Source: Flavobacteriales bacterium (GTDB taxonomy: Bacteria; Bacteroidota; Bacteroidia; NS11-12g; UBA955). Taken from it: 8,213 bases of DNA. Made by a program: the position numbers and the translations under genes. The notes under the pieces were generated by a model, which did not search any database, was not told the origin of the DNA, and saw only the letters and a program-made list of their open reading frames with translations. Shown here piece after piece: positions 1-6,889 of this stretch. How positions within the stretch are numbered: position 1 is the stretch's first letter; each line of letters begins with the position of its first letter. The stretch covers positions 1 through 8,213 of the forward strand of contig CANHXF010000066.1 of NCBI GenBank assembly GCA_947464515.1. The letters run 5' to 3'.

Positions 1-1121
1 TGTTGGCGACCAATTATGGATTTATCGTACCGTTGGAATATAAAAACACTGAAAAGTCGGTTTTGGCCAGAAATCCCATCGGAACGGGTCCATTTTATTT
101 GAAAAGATGGGAGGAGCAAATCAAATTGGTGCTTCGCAAGAACGATGTCTACCACGAGAAGGACAGTGCAGGGGTATCCTTACCATATTTAGATGCCATC
201 AATGTTTCGTTTGTTAAGAATAAGCAGACGGCGTTTATGCAGTTTTTGGCTGGGTCTTATGATTTTTTCAATGGATTAGAATCCTCGTTTAAGGATGAAT
301 TGCTCACGGCCGATGCGCAGTTGAAACCCAAATACAATCAGCGATTAAAGACATTGATTACACCATTTTTAAATACCGAGTACATTGGATGCTATTTGGG
401 CGATCAACCGGGGCAGGTCAACTATTTGCAGGATGTCCACCTCAGAAGAGCGCTTGAGTTGTCGGTCGATAAAAAAGCCATCGTTCGCTTCTTTCGCAAC
501 GGACTGGGAACGCCCGGGAAATTTGGGTTTGTCCCTCCGCAATTGAATCCGAATCAGAAATCGGAACTTACAGATTCAAATACTCATAGCATGCAGGACG
601 CCAAAGCCGAATTTGCGTTAAGCAATTATGCCAAAATGAAGGTGAAGCCTGTGATTACACTGTCAACCACCGCGGATTATTTGGATATGATGGTCTATTT
701 GCAGGAGGCTTGGAGTAGGATTGGCATCAATATTAAAGTAGATATTCAAACGGGCGGCATGTTACGTCAATTGCGAAACGAGGGCAAGTTGATGCTGTTT
801 CGCGGTTCTTGGATTGCGGATTATCCCGATGCGGAGAACTATTTGGCCTGTTTTTATCAGAAATTTTTATCGCCGAATGGCCCCAACTACACGCATTTCG
901 TAGATGCTGATTTTGATGCGCTTTACGAGGCGATTGAATCGGGTGGGAGTAAGGATCGCTTAGACGACATTTTTCGCGCAAACCTTCGGTTGATGAGTCA
1001 AGTTCCTGTGATTCCGTTGTATTACGACAAGAGTATTCGATTGATGCATCCGTGGGTGAAAGGGTTAGGTAATGACGTGACGAATCGATTGCCGTTAAAG
1101 CGGGTGAAAATCGAGAGGTAA
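1..1121 (+). CDS. Family 5 extracellular solute-binding protein of an ABC transporter (5' end missing)
   Basis: This is the C-terminal 372 codons or so of a periplasmic or lipid-anchored solute-binding protein (SBP_bac_5 family), which captures oligopeptides, nickel chelates or similar ligands for an ABC importer. In the visible fragment, GTGPFYLKRW (residues 27-36) matches the family's GTGPF-x-x-x-x-W motif. VHLRRALELSVDKKAI (145-160) matches its 'RqAlayAiDr' motif. WIADYPDAENYL (270-281) matches the W-x-x-DYPDP-x-N-x-L motif, and VIPLYY (336-341) is the usual C-terminal strand. The reading frame is open to the window edge; the in-frame TTG at base 3 is not a believable start, because full-length members have about 500 residues or more, with a signal peptide. 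It ends in TAA and converges on mlaF. No permease or ATPase partner for it is visible. The ligand cannot be told from the sequence. Family assignment is firm; substrate is unknown. Confidence 0.9.
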   Translation, partial: LATNYGFIVPLEYKNTEKSVLARNPIGTGPFYLKRWEEQIKLVLRKNDVYHEKDSAGVSLPYLDAINVSFVKNKQTAFMQFLAGSYDFFNGLESSFKDELLTADAQLKPKYNQRLKTLITPFLNTEYIGCYLGDQPGQVNYLQDVHLRRALELSVDKKAIVRFFRNGLGTPGKFGFVPPQLNPNQKSELTDSNTHSMQDAKAEFALSNYAKMKVKPVITLSTTADYLDMMVYLQEAWSRIGINIKVDIQTGGMLRQLRNEGKLMLFRGSWIADYPDAENYLACFYQKFLSPNGPNYTHFVDADFDALYEAIESGGSKDRLDDIFRANLRLMSQVPVIPLYYDKSIRLMHPWVKGLGNDVTNRLPLKRVKIER

Positions 1122-1129
1122 TTTCTTTG

Positions 1130-1168
1130 GTGGGGCTGATTAAGAAGCTTGATAAGTGGGGCTGATTA
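1130..1168. repeat. 13-bp direct repeat, two copies 26 bases apart
   Basis: GTGGGGCTGATTA occurs at 1130-1142 and again, unchanged, at 1156-1168. Both copies lie in the 56-base gap between the stop codons of the solute-binding protein gene and mlaF. The sequence between the copies includes AAGAAGCTTGATAA. I see no strong hairpin followed by a T-run in this gap, so a bidirectional intrinsic terminator is not supported. It may be a small tandem duplication; no function is evident. Confidence 0.6.
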
Positions 1169-1177
1169 GACCCTTCC

Positions 1178-1909
1178 TTAAAAGCTTGCTTTCACGAACG
1201 CATCCAATTCGGGATTGGATTTTTGCGCTTCAGACAATTCCTCTTTGCTGCCTTCCCACCATTTCTGGCCTTGATGCATGAATACAATGTGTTCACCGAT
1301 GTCTTTCACTGTTTTCATGTCGTGGCTATTGATGATTGTCGTGATGCCAAATTCCTTAGTAATATCATGAAGTAAAGCATCGATCACACGAGATGTGAGC
1401 GGGTCTAGTCCAGAATTGGGCTCATCGCAAAATAAATATTTGATAGGTAGGGCGATGGCTCGGGCGATGCCGACACGTTTTTTCATTCCACCAGAGATCT
1501 CAGATGGGGCTTTATGGTTGGCATTGTGCAGGTTGACTTTAGACAGACAGAGATTCACGCGTTCCATTCTTTCCTCTTTGCTCATTTCGCTGAACATGAG
1601 TAAGGGGAACTCCACGTTTTGCTCCACGGTCAAAGAATCAAATAAAGCAGTTCCTTGGAACAACATGCCGATTTCTCTTCTCAAGGCTTGCTGATTTTCG
1701 TATTCCAAGTTATGGTAGTCTTTTTCCTCGAACAGCACTTGTCCACTCGTTGGTGTTTCTAACCCCACCATCGTTTTGACCAACACACTCTTACCGCCGC
1801 CGCTGGCACCAATTACCAAATTCGCAACTCCAGGGTAAAAATTCGCATTGATATTTTGCAAGACATGTTTGTCTTCATAATACTTATTGAGGTCTATCAG
1901 CTGAATCAT
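1178..1909 (-). CDS. mlaF: Mla-type (MCE) lipid transporter ATP-binding protein
   Basis: This 243-residue cytoplasmic ATPase powers an MlaE-family permease that moves phospholipids or other hydrophobic molecules between inner and outer membrane. All nucleotide-binding motifs are intact: Walker A GASGGGKS (34-41), Q-loop Q85, signature SGGMKK (139-144), Walker B YLFCDEP (158-164), D-loop SGLD (166-169) and switch histidine H196. The stretch GMLFQGTALFDSLTVEQNV (81-99) and the GGMKKR signature are typical of MlaF rather than general ABC importers. The ATG lies 1 base after the mlaE stop, so the two are almost certainly co-translated. The usual third partner, the periplasmic MCE protein (MlaD), is not downstream; the gene is followed by an unrelated convergent gene. 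The subfamily call rests on these motifs and on the adjacent permease. The transported lipid and its direction are not shown by the sequence. Confidence 0.93.
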   Translation of the reverse strand: MIQLIDLNKYYEDKHVLQNINANFYPGVANLVIGASGGGKSVLVKTMVGLETPTSGQVLFEEKDYHNLEYENQQALRREIGMLFQGTALFDSLTVEQNVEFPLLMFSEMSKEERMERVNLCLSKVNLHNANHKAPSEISGGMKKRVGIARAIALPIKYLFCDEPNSGLDPLTSRVIDALLHDITKEFGITTIINSHDMKTVKDIGEHIVFMHQGQKWWEGSKEELSEAQKSNPELDAFVKASF

Positions 1910-1910
1910 A

Positions 1911-2669
1911 TTAGAGCAATAATTTAGCGATTATCAAATCAAAGGCCAAGATGGCGACACAAATACGGGTTACCGCCTTGGTTCCAGCTTCTCCCACTTC
2001 CAATGCACCTCCTTTGGTGTAATAACCTTGAAAAGCACTCATGCTCGTTATGATGAAGGAAAAAATATAGCCTTTAACCAATAGGACATTCACATAATGT
2101 GGGACAAATGAACTTCTTAAGCCAGTTACATATTGGTCCATTGTCATGATTCCCGTAAGCTTGGCTGCGATTAGCCCACCAACCATCAATAAAAAAACAC
2201 TTACCAAGATCAAGCAAGGAATCATAATCACTCCAGCTAAGATTTTTGGCAACGATACAAATCCAATTGAATTGATTCCCATTACTTCATACGCATCAAT
2301 TTGTTCACTCACCCGCATATTCCCAATTTCTGAGGCGATGCTGGCACCAATTTTTCCGGCCAAAACCAAACAGGTGATGGTAGGCGCAATTTCTAGTATG
2401 GAACTACTACCAACAACAGATCCTACGATTTCCATCGGGAAAAGACTAGGGGGGAGCACTCCAGAATCAGAAGCTAACTGACTTGCCGTTTGAACCGTAG
2501 TTACTGCGCCAGTGATTAATGCAATCAGGATGACAACAACTAAGGATTCAATTCCGATAAGATTCATTTCTCGGGTAAGCATCGACCAAAATACACGTCC
2601 TCTTTCTGGACGTTTGAAAACGTATTTCATGAAAATGATGTATCGCCCGATTTCTGTGAAGAGATTCAT
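1911..2669 (-). CDS. mlaE: MlaE-family ABC transporter permease
   Basis: This 252-residue inner-membrane protein is the permease of an MCE/Mla lipid transporter. The first 35 residues are amphipathic and basic, followed by hydrophobic segments at roughly 42-62, 90-112, 140-170, 192-215 and 232-252. The family hallmark is the conserved cytoplasmic region AGKIGASIASEIGNMRVSEQ (104-123) running into IDAYEVMGINS (124-134). The C-terminal GALEVGEAGTKAVTR (221-235) matches the conserved G-x-x-x-VG-x-A-T-x-AV block. Length is normal for the family. It sits 60 bases after recG on the same strand and 1 base before mlaF, so a recG-mlaE-mlaF transcript is likely, though a separate promoter in the 60-base gap cannot be excluded. 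No Shine-Dalgarno sequence is seen before the ATG. The family call is firm; the substrate is an inference from it. Confidence 0.92.
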   Translation of the reverse strand: MNLFTEIGRYIIFMKYVFKRPERGRVFWSMLTREMNLIGIESLVVVILIALITGAVTTVQTASQLASDSGVLPPSLFPMEIVGSVVGSSSILEIAPTITCLVLAGKIGASIASEIGNMRVSEQIDAYEVMGINSIGFVSLPKILAGVIMIPCLILVSVFLLMVGGLIAAKLTGIMTMDQYVTGLRSSFVPHYVNVLLVKGYIFSFIITSMSAFQGYYTKGGALEVGEAGTKAVTRICVAILAFDLIIAKLLL

Positions 2670-2729
2670 AGTTTGATGTCGTGAAATTACTGAAGCAATG
2701 TGGAATGCCGTTCTTGTTTTTGGAAAAAT

Positions 2730-4829
2730 CTATGAAATTTTACTCCACACCGTTCGATGGGGGATTTTTTTGAGTTCATTCCTGATGGGTTCGCTTTCAG
2801 ATTTAGCCAATAATTCATCCGCCCCGAGCCATTCTTGGGCTTCCACTCGGCTTGCAATTAAGATGGATTCATCGTGTCGTATATCGGCCAATTTTAATTC
2901 CAGCACCCCACTTTGTTTGGTTCCATCGAGTTCTCCTGGGCCACGAAGTTCTAAATCCACTTTCGCGATCTCAAAACCGTCGTTGGTTCTTACCATGGTA
3001 GATATACGTTTATACCCGTTTTCGCTGAGTCCGGGTTTGGTAATCAGCACGCAATAGCTTTGTTCATTTCCACGGCCTACTCGACCTCTGAGCTGATGCA
3101 GCTGGGCCAAGCCAAATCGTTCTGCGTTTTCAATCACCATTACCGACGCGTTGGGTACATTCACACCCACTTCAATCACCGTTGTTGCAATCAAAATGTC
3201 GGTTTGATGATTTTTAAATAGGTTCATCGCCGATTCCTTTTCTTTTGCTTTGAGTTTTCCGTGAACGATGCTGTATTTGAATTGAGGCGGGGGGAGGTAT
3301 TCGTTGACCATATCAAAACCACTCATCAAACTATTTAAATCCAACTTGTCGCTGTCTTCGATGAGCGGAAAAACATAATACACCTGCCGTCCTTTGGCGA
3401 TTTCAGTGCGTAAAAATTCCATGATCGCAGGTCGCATCGATTCTTGTCGGTGAACCGTGATAATCGGTTTTCTACCCACCGGCATTTCATCAATCACGCT
3501 CACATCGAGGTCGCCATAAACCGTCATCGCCAAAGTTCTTGGAATCGGGGTGGCTGTCATGACCAAAATATGCGGTAACACTTGTCCTTTCTTCCAGAGT
3601 TTCGCACGTTGCGCTACACCAAAACGATGTTGCTCGTCGATGATAACCATGCCGAGTTGTTTGTAGTTGACATCCTGCTCGATGAGTGCGTGGGTGCCAA
3701 CAAGGATATGGATTTTACCTTCTTGTAGGTCAGATATTAGGGCTTCGCGTTTTTTCTTGGTCGTTGAGCCGGTAAGTATTTCGATGCGAAGTCCCAGTTT
3801 TTCAACCCATTCATGGAGTGAAAAGTAATGTTGGGTGGCCAAGATCTCTGTGGGTGCCATCATGCATGCTTGGTAGCCATTGTCGATTGCGAGCAGCATC
3901 GTAAGCATCGCAACCATCGTTTTGCCTGATCCTACATCACCTTGTAGCAATCGATTCGACTGTAACCCCGTTTTTAGGTCGTTTCGAATTTCTTTGAGCA
4001 CTCTTTTTTGGGCGCCTGTGAGTTCAAAGGGGAGGTGGTTATTGTAAAACTCGTTGAAATAATGTCCAACTGAATCAAAAATCAATCCTTTGTAGGTCCG
4101 ATTCCTGAATCCTTTGAGCATTAGATGTCGCAGTTGGAGATAGAATAGTTCTTCAAATTTGAGTCGACGTTTTGCCTCTTCCAGTCTCGCCAAATTCTGT
4201 GGGAAGTGAAGTTCTTTGATGGCTTCTTTTCGGCCTATGAATTTATATTTCTGTAGAATGCGAAGGGGGAGGTTTTCGGGGATATCGTAACCGGGGTTAT
4301 TGACGGCATTTTGGGCGGCGGTGACTAGAAATTTATTTTCCAGTTTTTTTCTACGGAGTCCTTCGGTGAGGGGGTAAACGGGGACGAGGGTGAGAGCTTG
4401 GCTGGGGTTTTGGGTGTTTACGACATCGAGTTCGGGGTGGGCGATGGAAATTTTGCCTTTGAAATTGTTGATTTTTCCATAGACGCGATAGGTTTCACCG
4501 GGTTTTAGGAATCGTTCGATGTAGTTGATGCCTTTAAACCAGACGAGTTCCAATTCAGCGGTGCCATCGGAAAGGATGGCGACGAAGCGCCGGCCTTGGC
4601 CGGCGCCCGCGATGCCCATCGGACGAATTCTTCCTTGCAGCTGCACCCATACGTCATCGCCCCTAAGAGACGTTATCGTATAGGTTTGGGAGCGGTCTTC
4701 ATGACGGAACGGGTAATGACTTAACAAATCGCCGAGGGTAAAGATGCCGAGTTCTTTCTTTAAGGCTTCGGCCCGTTGCGGACCAACACCTTTTAAATAC
4801 TCAATTCCCGTATCTAACCAATGGGGCAT
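2730..4829 (-). CDS. recG: ATP-dependent DNA helicase RecG
   Basis: RecG remodels stalled replication forks, Holliday junctions and R/D-loops as a monomeric double-stranded DNA translocase. From the ATG at 4829 the protein has 699 residues, the family's usual length. In order it shows an N-terminal DTGIEYLKGVGPQRAEAL block (6-23), an OB-fold wedge domain at about 56-138, Walker A GDVGSGKT (297-304), Walker B DEQH (398-401), motif III MTATPIPRTLA (424-434), motif VI QLRGRVGRG (579-587), and DLELRGPGELDGTKQSG (625-641), the conserved block after the helicase core. The frame continues upstream to a TTG at 4865, but that would put 12 residues encoded by the promoter dyad ahead of the conserved start and would overlap fabG, so I chose the ATG. 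A GC-rich perfect inverted repeat falls at residues 75-81 in a loop of the wedge domain. It is the first gene of the minus-strand block and is transcribed divergently from fabG. Confidence 0.96.
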   Translation of the reverse strand: MPHWLDTGIEYLKGVGPQRAEALKKELGIFTLGDLLSHYPFRHEDRSQTYTITSLRGDDVWVQLQGRIRPMGIAGAGQGRRFVAILSDGTAELELVWFKGINYIERFLKPGETYRVYGKINNFKGKISIAHPELDVVNTQNPSQALTLVPVYPLTEGLRRKKLENKFLVTAAQNAVNNPGYDIPENLPLRILQKYKFIGRKEAIKELHFPQNLARLEEAKRRLKFEELFYLQLRHLMLKGFRNRTYKGLIFDSVGHYFNEFYNNHLPFELTGAQKRVLKEIRNDLKTGLQSNRLLQGDVGSGKTMVAMLTMLLAIDNGYQACMMAPTEILATQHYFSLHEWVEKLGLRIEILTGSTTKKKREALISDLQEGKIHILVGTHALIEQDVNYKQLGMVIIDEQHRFGVAQRAKLWKKGQVLPHILVMTATPIPRTLAMTVYGDLDVSVIDEMPVGRKPIITVHRQESMRPAIMEFLRTEIAKGRQVYYVFPLIEDSDKLDLNSLMSGFDMVNEYLPPPQFKYSIVHGKLKAKEKESAMNLFKNHQTDILIATTVIEVGVNVPNASVMVIENAERFGLAQLHQLRGRVGRGNEQSYCVLITKPGLSENGYKRISTMVRTNDGFEIAKVDLELRGPGELDGTKQSGVLELKLADIRHDESILIASRVEAQEWLGADELLAKSESEPIRNELKKIPHRTVWSKIS
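4587..4606. repeat. GC-rich perfect inverted repeat inside recG
   Basis: Arms GCGCCGGCC (4587-4595) and GGCCGGCGC (4598-4606) are exactly complementary, with TT between them. All but these two central bases are G or C, in contrast to the AT-richer gene around it. It encodes residues 75-81 of RecG (within GAGQGRR) in a glycine-rich loop of the wedge domain, and the reading frame is kept. There is no following T-run, so it is not an intrinsic terminator. It may be a codon-level coincidence, a structure in the mRNA, or the trace of a small palindromic insertion. Confidence 0.6.
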
Positions 4830-4833
4830 TTCG

Positions 4834-4841
4834 CGAAGATA
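4834..4841 (-). promoter_or_regulatory. Putative Bacteroidota -7 box for recG (and perhaps mlaEF)
   Basis: On the minus strand the left dyad arm reads TATCTTCG, one mismatch from TAnnTTTG. A TTG at 4865-4863 lies exactly 21 bases upstream of it, which fits the Bacteroidota -33 element and its spacing. The box ends 4 bases before the recG ATG (4829), mirroring the fabG side, and so again predicts a leaderless or near-leaderless transcript. The -33 TTG lies inside the first codons of fabG. Confidence 0.52.
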
Positions 4842-4844
4842 AGT

Positions 4845-4852
4845 TATCTTCG
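4845..4852 (+). promoter_or_regulatory. Putative Bacteroidota -7 box for the fabG-tatC-rpiB-miaE operon
   Basis: TATCTTCG matches the Bacteroidota -7 consensus TAnnTTTG at all but one fixed position. It ends 4 bases before the fabG ATG at 4857, so initiation would fall at or next to the start codon, giving a leaderless or nearly leaderless mRNA. The -33 position, 21 bases upstream, reads ATG (4821-4823) rather than TTG, so that element is imperfect. Prediction from sequence only. Confidence 0.5.
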
Positions 4853-4856
4853 CAGC

Positions 4857-5600
4857 ATGCTTCAAGGAAAAACAGCTCTGATTACAGGTGCCTCACGTGG
4901 AATTGGCAAAGGCATCGCCGAAATTTTCGCTAAAAACGGTTGCAATATTGCATTTACCTATGCGTCTTCCGTAGAGAAAGCGATGGCTTTTGAACAAGAA
5001 TTAACAAGCCTTTATGGTGTGAAAGTTAAAGGATATCAGTCGGATGCGGCCAATTTTAATCAAAGTATGGCGTTGGCTGAGACCGTGATTGCGGACTTTG
5101 GAAAGATTGATTGTTTAATCAATAATGCCGGAATTACGCGTGATACGTTGATGTTGAGAATGACAGAAGAGCAGTGGGACGATGTGATAAATACCAATTT
5201 GAAGTCGGCTTTTAACCTTACAAAAGCATTTTTGAAACATTTTTTGGGAAATCGTGCGGGCAGTATCATCAACATGACTTCGGTTGTTGGGGTGATGGGG
5301 AATGCAGGTCAGGCAAATTATGCGGCATCAAAAGCGGGAATGATTGGTTTTACCAAGAGTATCGCCAAGGAATTGGGAAGTAGAAATGTGCGTTGCAATG
5401 CGGTGGCTCCGGGGTTTATCGAAACGGAAATGACACATGCGTTGGATGAAAATGTCCGCAAGCAATGGGCAGAATCTATTCCATTGAAGCGCGGTGGATC
5501 GCCAGAAGATGTTGCCAATGTGTGCTTGTTCTTGGCCAGTGATATGAGTGGATACGTAACCGGGCAGACACTTTCTGTTTGTGGCGGTATGTTGATGTAA
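4857..5600 (+). CDS. fabG: 3-oxoacyl-[acyl-carrier-protein] reductase FabG
   Basis: FabG reduces 3-oxoacyl-ACP to 3-hydroxyacyl-ACP with NADPH, the first reductive step of each fatty acid elongation round, in the cytoplasm. The 247-residue protein is a classical short-chain dehydrogenase: cofactor motif TGASRGIG (10-17), NNAG (89-92), catalytic N114, S142, Y155 and K159, and the APG motif (184-186). The FabG-like stretches are INNAGITRDTLMLRMTEEQW (88-107) and FIETEMTHAL (187-196). I start at the ATG at 4857, giving MLQGKTALITGAS; an upstream in-frame ATG at 4821 would add 12 residues that merely translate the promoter dyad and overlap recG. It leads a four-gene plus-strand block, with tatC 22 bases downstream. 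Short-chain dehydrogenases are numerous, so some other 3-oxoacyl reductase role is possible, but length and motifs favour FabG. Confidence 0.92.
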   Translation: MLQGKTALITGASRGIGKGIAEIFAKNGCNIAFTYASSVEKAMAFEQELTSLYGVKVKGYQSDAANFNQSMALAETVIADFGKIDCLINNAGITRDTLMLRMTEEQWDDVINTNLKSAFNLTKAFLKHFLGNRAGSIINMTSVVGVMGNAGQANYAASKAGMIGFTKSIAKELGSRNVRCNAVAPGFIETEMTHALDENVRKQWAESIPLKRGGSPEDVANVCLFLASDMSGYVTGQTLSVCGGMLM

Positions 5601-5622
5601 TTAGAAAATAGATTCAGATTTC

Positions 5623-6459
5623 ATGCCTTTAGATCAGCCAGAAGAAGTTTACCCTTACGAGAAAAATATGGGCTTTTTTGACCATATCGATGAGTTGCGC
5701 AAGCGCTTGTTTCGTGTGGCCGTTGTTGTGCTGATTGGTACCGTACTCGGATTTATTTATGTAGAGGAACTCTTTGAAATTATCGTACTGAGTCCATTTA
5801 GTCCTGATTTTTTTGGATATCGCTTTTTTTGCAAAGCAGGTCATTTTTTGATGAATTCCGATGCCCTTTGTTGGACGCCTCCACCGCTAGTAATGCAAAG
5901 TCAACAGATTCAAGGTCAGTTTGTTAGTGCCTTTAAAATATCGTTTGTAGTTGGATTTGTGGTCGCTTTTCCTTATATTATCTATCAAGTTTGGAGCTTT
6001 ATTCGCCCGGCGTTAAGTCAGAAAGAGATTCAGAAAACCCGACGTAGTTTGGGGGTGGTGTCGTTGTTGTTTTTTACGGGATTGTTTTTCGCGTATTTCT
6101 TTTTGGTGCCATTGGCTTCCAACTTTTTGTTGGGTTATTCTTTGAGTCCAAAGATTCAAAATATCATTACGATATCCAGCGTTACTGGCTTTGTGACCTT
6201 CATGAGTTTGGCCACGGGGTTGGTATTTGAGTTGCCGGTATTGATTTATATCTTGGCTCGTTTGGGTATTGTGAGTTCTGCTTTTTTGAAAAAGCATTGG
6301 CGATATGCGGTAGTAATTATCTTTTTGATTGCGGGGGTTGCAACGCCATCGCCCGATATGTTTAGTCAGTTGTTGCTTGGAACGCCTTTATTGGGTTTGT
6401 ATTTTATTGGAATCCAAGTGGCCAAAAGAGTAGAAAAAAATCGAGAAAATGAACAATAA
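5623..6459 (+). CDS. tatC: Sec-independent (twin-arginine) protein translocase subunit TatC
   Basis: TatC is the inner-membrane receptor that recognises twin-arginine signal peptides and, with TatA-type proteins, exports folded proteins. The 278-residue product has the cytoplasmic N-terminal motif HIDELRKRL (21-29) with E24, where signal peptides bind. It also has FIRPALSQKE (126-135), matching the conserved F-x-x-PAL-x-x-x-E loop, GLVFELPVLIY (199-209) and ATPSPD (240-245). Six membrane segments can be placed at about 31-48, 103-125, 145-167, 185-212, 228-241 and 247-265. The first periplasmic loop (about 49-100) is long and holds two cysteines, C70 and C83. The start at 5623 adds 15 residues before a second ATG (MGFFDHIDEL); either is possible. 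No tatA or tatB is adjacent. It is 22 bases after fabG, and its end overlaps rpiB by 11 bases. Confidence 0.95.
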   Translation: MPLDQPEEVYPYEKNMGFFDHIDELRKRLFRVAVVVLIGTVLGFIYVEELFEIIVLSPFSPDFFGYRFFCKAGHFLMNSDALCWTPPPLVMQSQQIQGQFVSAFKISFVVGFVVAFPYIIYQVWSFIRPALSQKEIQKTRRSLGVVSLLFFTGLFFAYFFLVPLASNFLLGYSLSPKIQNIITISSVTGFVTFMSLATGLVFELPVLIYILARLGIVSSAFLKKHWRYAVVIIFLIAGVATPSPDMFSQLLLGTPLLGLYFIGIQVAKRVEKNRENEQ

Positions 6460-6889
6460 AACCATTGCTTTGGGATCGGATCATGCAGGATTCGAATTGA
6501 AAAATGATTTGATCGTATACCTTGTTGAAAAAGGGTATGAATTGGCCGATATGGGTCCGGATTCTGCGGACAGTGTCGATTACCCAGATTATGCGCACAA
6601 GGTGGCTACTGCGGTTACAGATGGTAGCGCTTGCTGCGGTATTTTGATTTGTGGTAGTGGCAACGGCGTTTGTATTACGGCCAATAAGCACAAGGGTGTG
6701 AGGGCTGCGCTTTGTTGGGAGCCTGAAATCAGTAGTTTGGCGAAGCAGCATAACAATGCCAATGTGATTTGTTTGCCGGCTCGTTTTATAAGCCAGGAAA
6801 AGGCATTTGCGATTGTGGATGCGTATTTGAATATGGAATTTGAGGGTGGACGTCACGCAACGCGGGTCGACAAAATCGAAAATTGCTAA
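6449..6889 (+). CDS. rpiB: Ribose-5-phosphate isomerase B
   Basis: RpiB interconverts ribose 5-phosphate and ribulose 5-phosphate in the non-oxidative pentose phosphate pathway. The 146-residue protein is of normal length for the LacAB/RpiB fold. It shows GSDHAGFELK (9-18), SVDYPDYA (42-49), GILICGSGNG (64-73) with C68 in the position of the catalytic base, ANKHKGVRAALCW (78-90), HNNANVICLPAR (101-112) with H101 aligned to the ring-opening histidine, and GGRH (133-136). The family can also act on allose 6-phosphate; nothing nearby points to that role. Its ATG lies inside the last codons of tatC (11-base overlap), and its TAA shares a base with the miaE ATG, so translation along the block is probably coupled. 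Confidence 0.95.
   Translation: MNNKTIALGSDHAGFELKNDLIVYLVEKGYELADMGPDSADSVDYPDYAHKVATAVTDGSACCGILICGSGNGVCITANKHKGVRAALCWEPEISSLAKQHNNANVICLPARFISQEKAFAIVDAYLNMEFEGGRHATRVDKIENC

Larger units (their letters stand above)
4833..4853. promoter_or_regulatory. Perfect 21-bp dyad between recG and fabG: overlapping divergent promoters or operator
   Basis: Left arm GCGAAGATAA (4833-4842) and right arm TTATCTTCGC (4844-4853) are exact complements around a single G at 4843. The dyad fills 21 of the 27 bases between the two start codons. Symmetry returns further out: CAT at 4827-4829 (recG start) and ATG at 4857-4859 (fabG start) sit at equal distance from the centre, each 3 bases outside its arm. Each arm carries, pointing outward, the same promoter-like box. 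Reading it as fused divergent promoters is an inference; binding of a dimeric regulator to the dyad is an alternative, and both could hold together. Confidence 0.7.

Noticed and set aside
3..5. TTG at base 3 as the start of the solute-binding protein
   Set aside because: The frame is open to the window edge and the family has a signal peptide and more than 100 further N-terminal residues, so the gene is cut by the window.
733..981. Overlapping open frames on the opposite strand of the solute-binding protein, mlaE, recG, tatC, rpiB and ZIP genes
   Set aside because: They show no domain, no hydrophobic pattern of their own and no plausible start context, and lie wholly or mostly within strongly supported genes.
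2670..2729. A separate mlaE promoter with TAATTTCA as a -7 box
   Set aside because: It misses the key last bases of TAnnTTTG and has no TTG at a suitable distance, so I do not list it; read-through from recG is simpler.
4821..4865. Longer starts for fabG (ATG at 4821) and recG (TTG at 4865), whose extra N-termini look alike (GHFAKISYLRS and KHAAKITYLRE)
   Set aside because: The likeness is a by-product of translating both strands of the same DNA palindrome. The added 12 residues lie before the conserved starts of both families and would make the genes overlap head to head.
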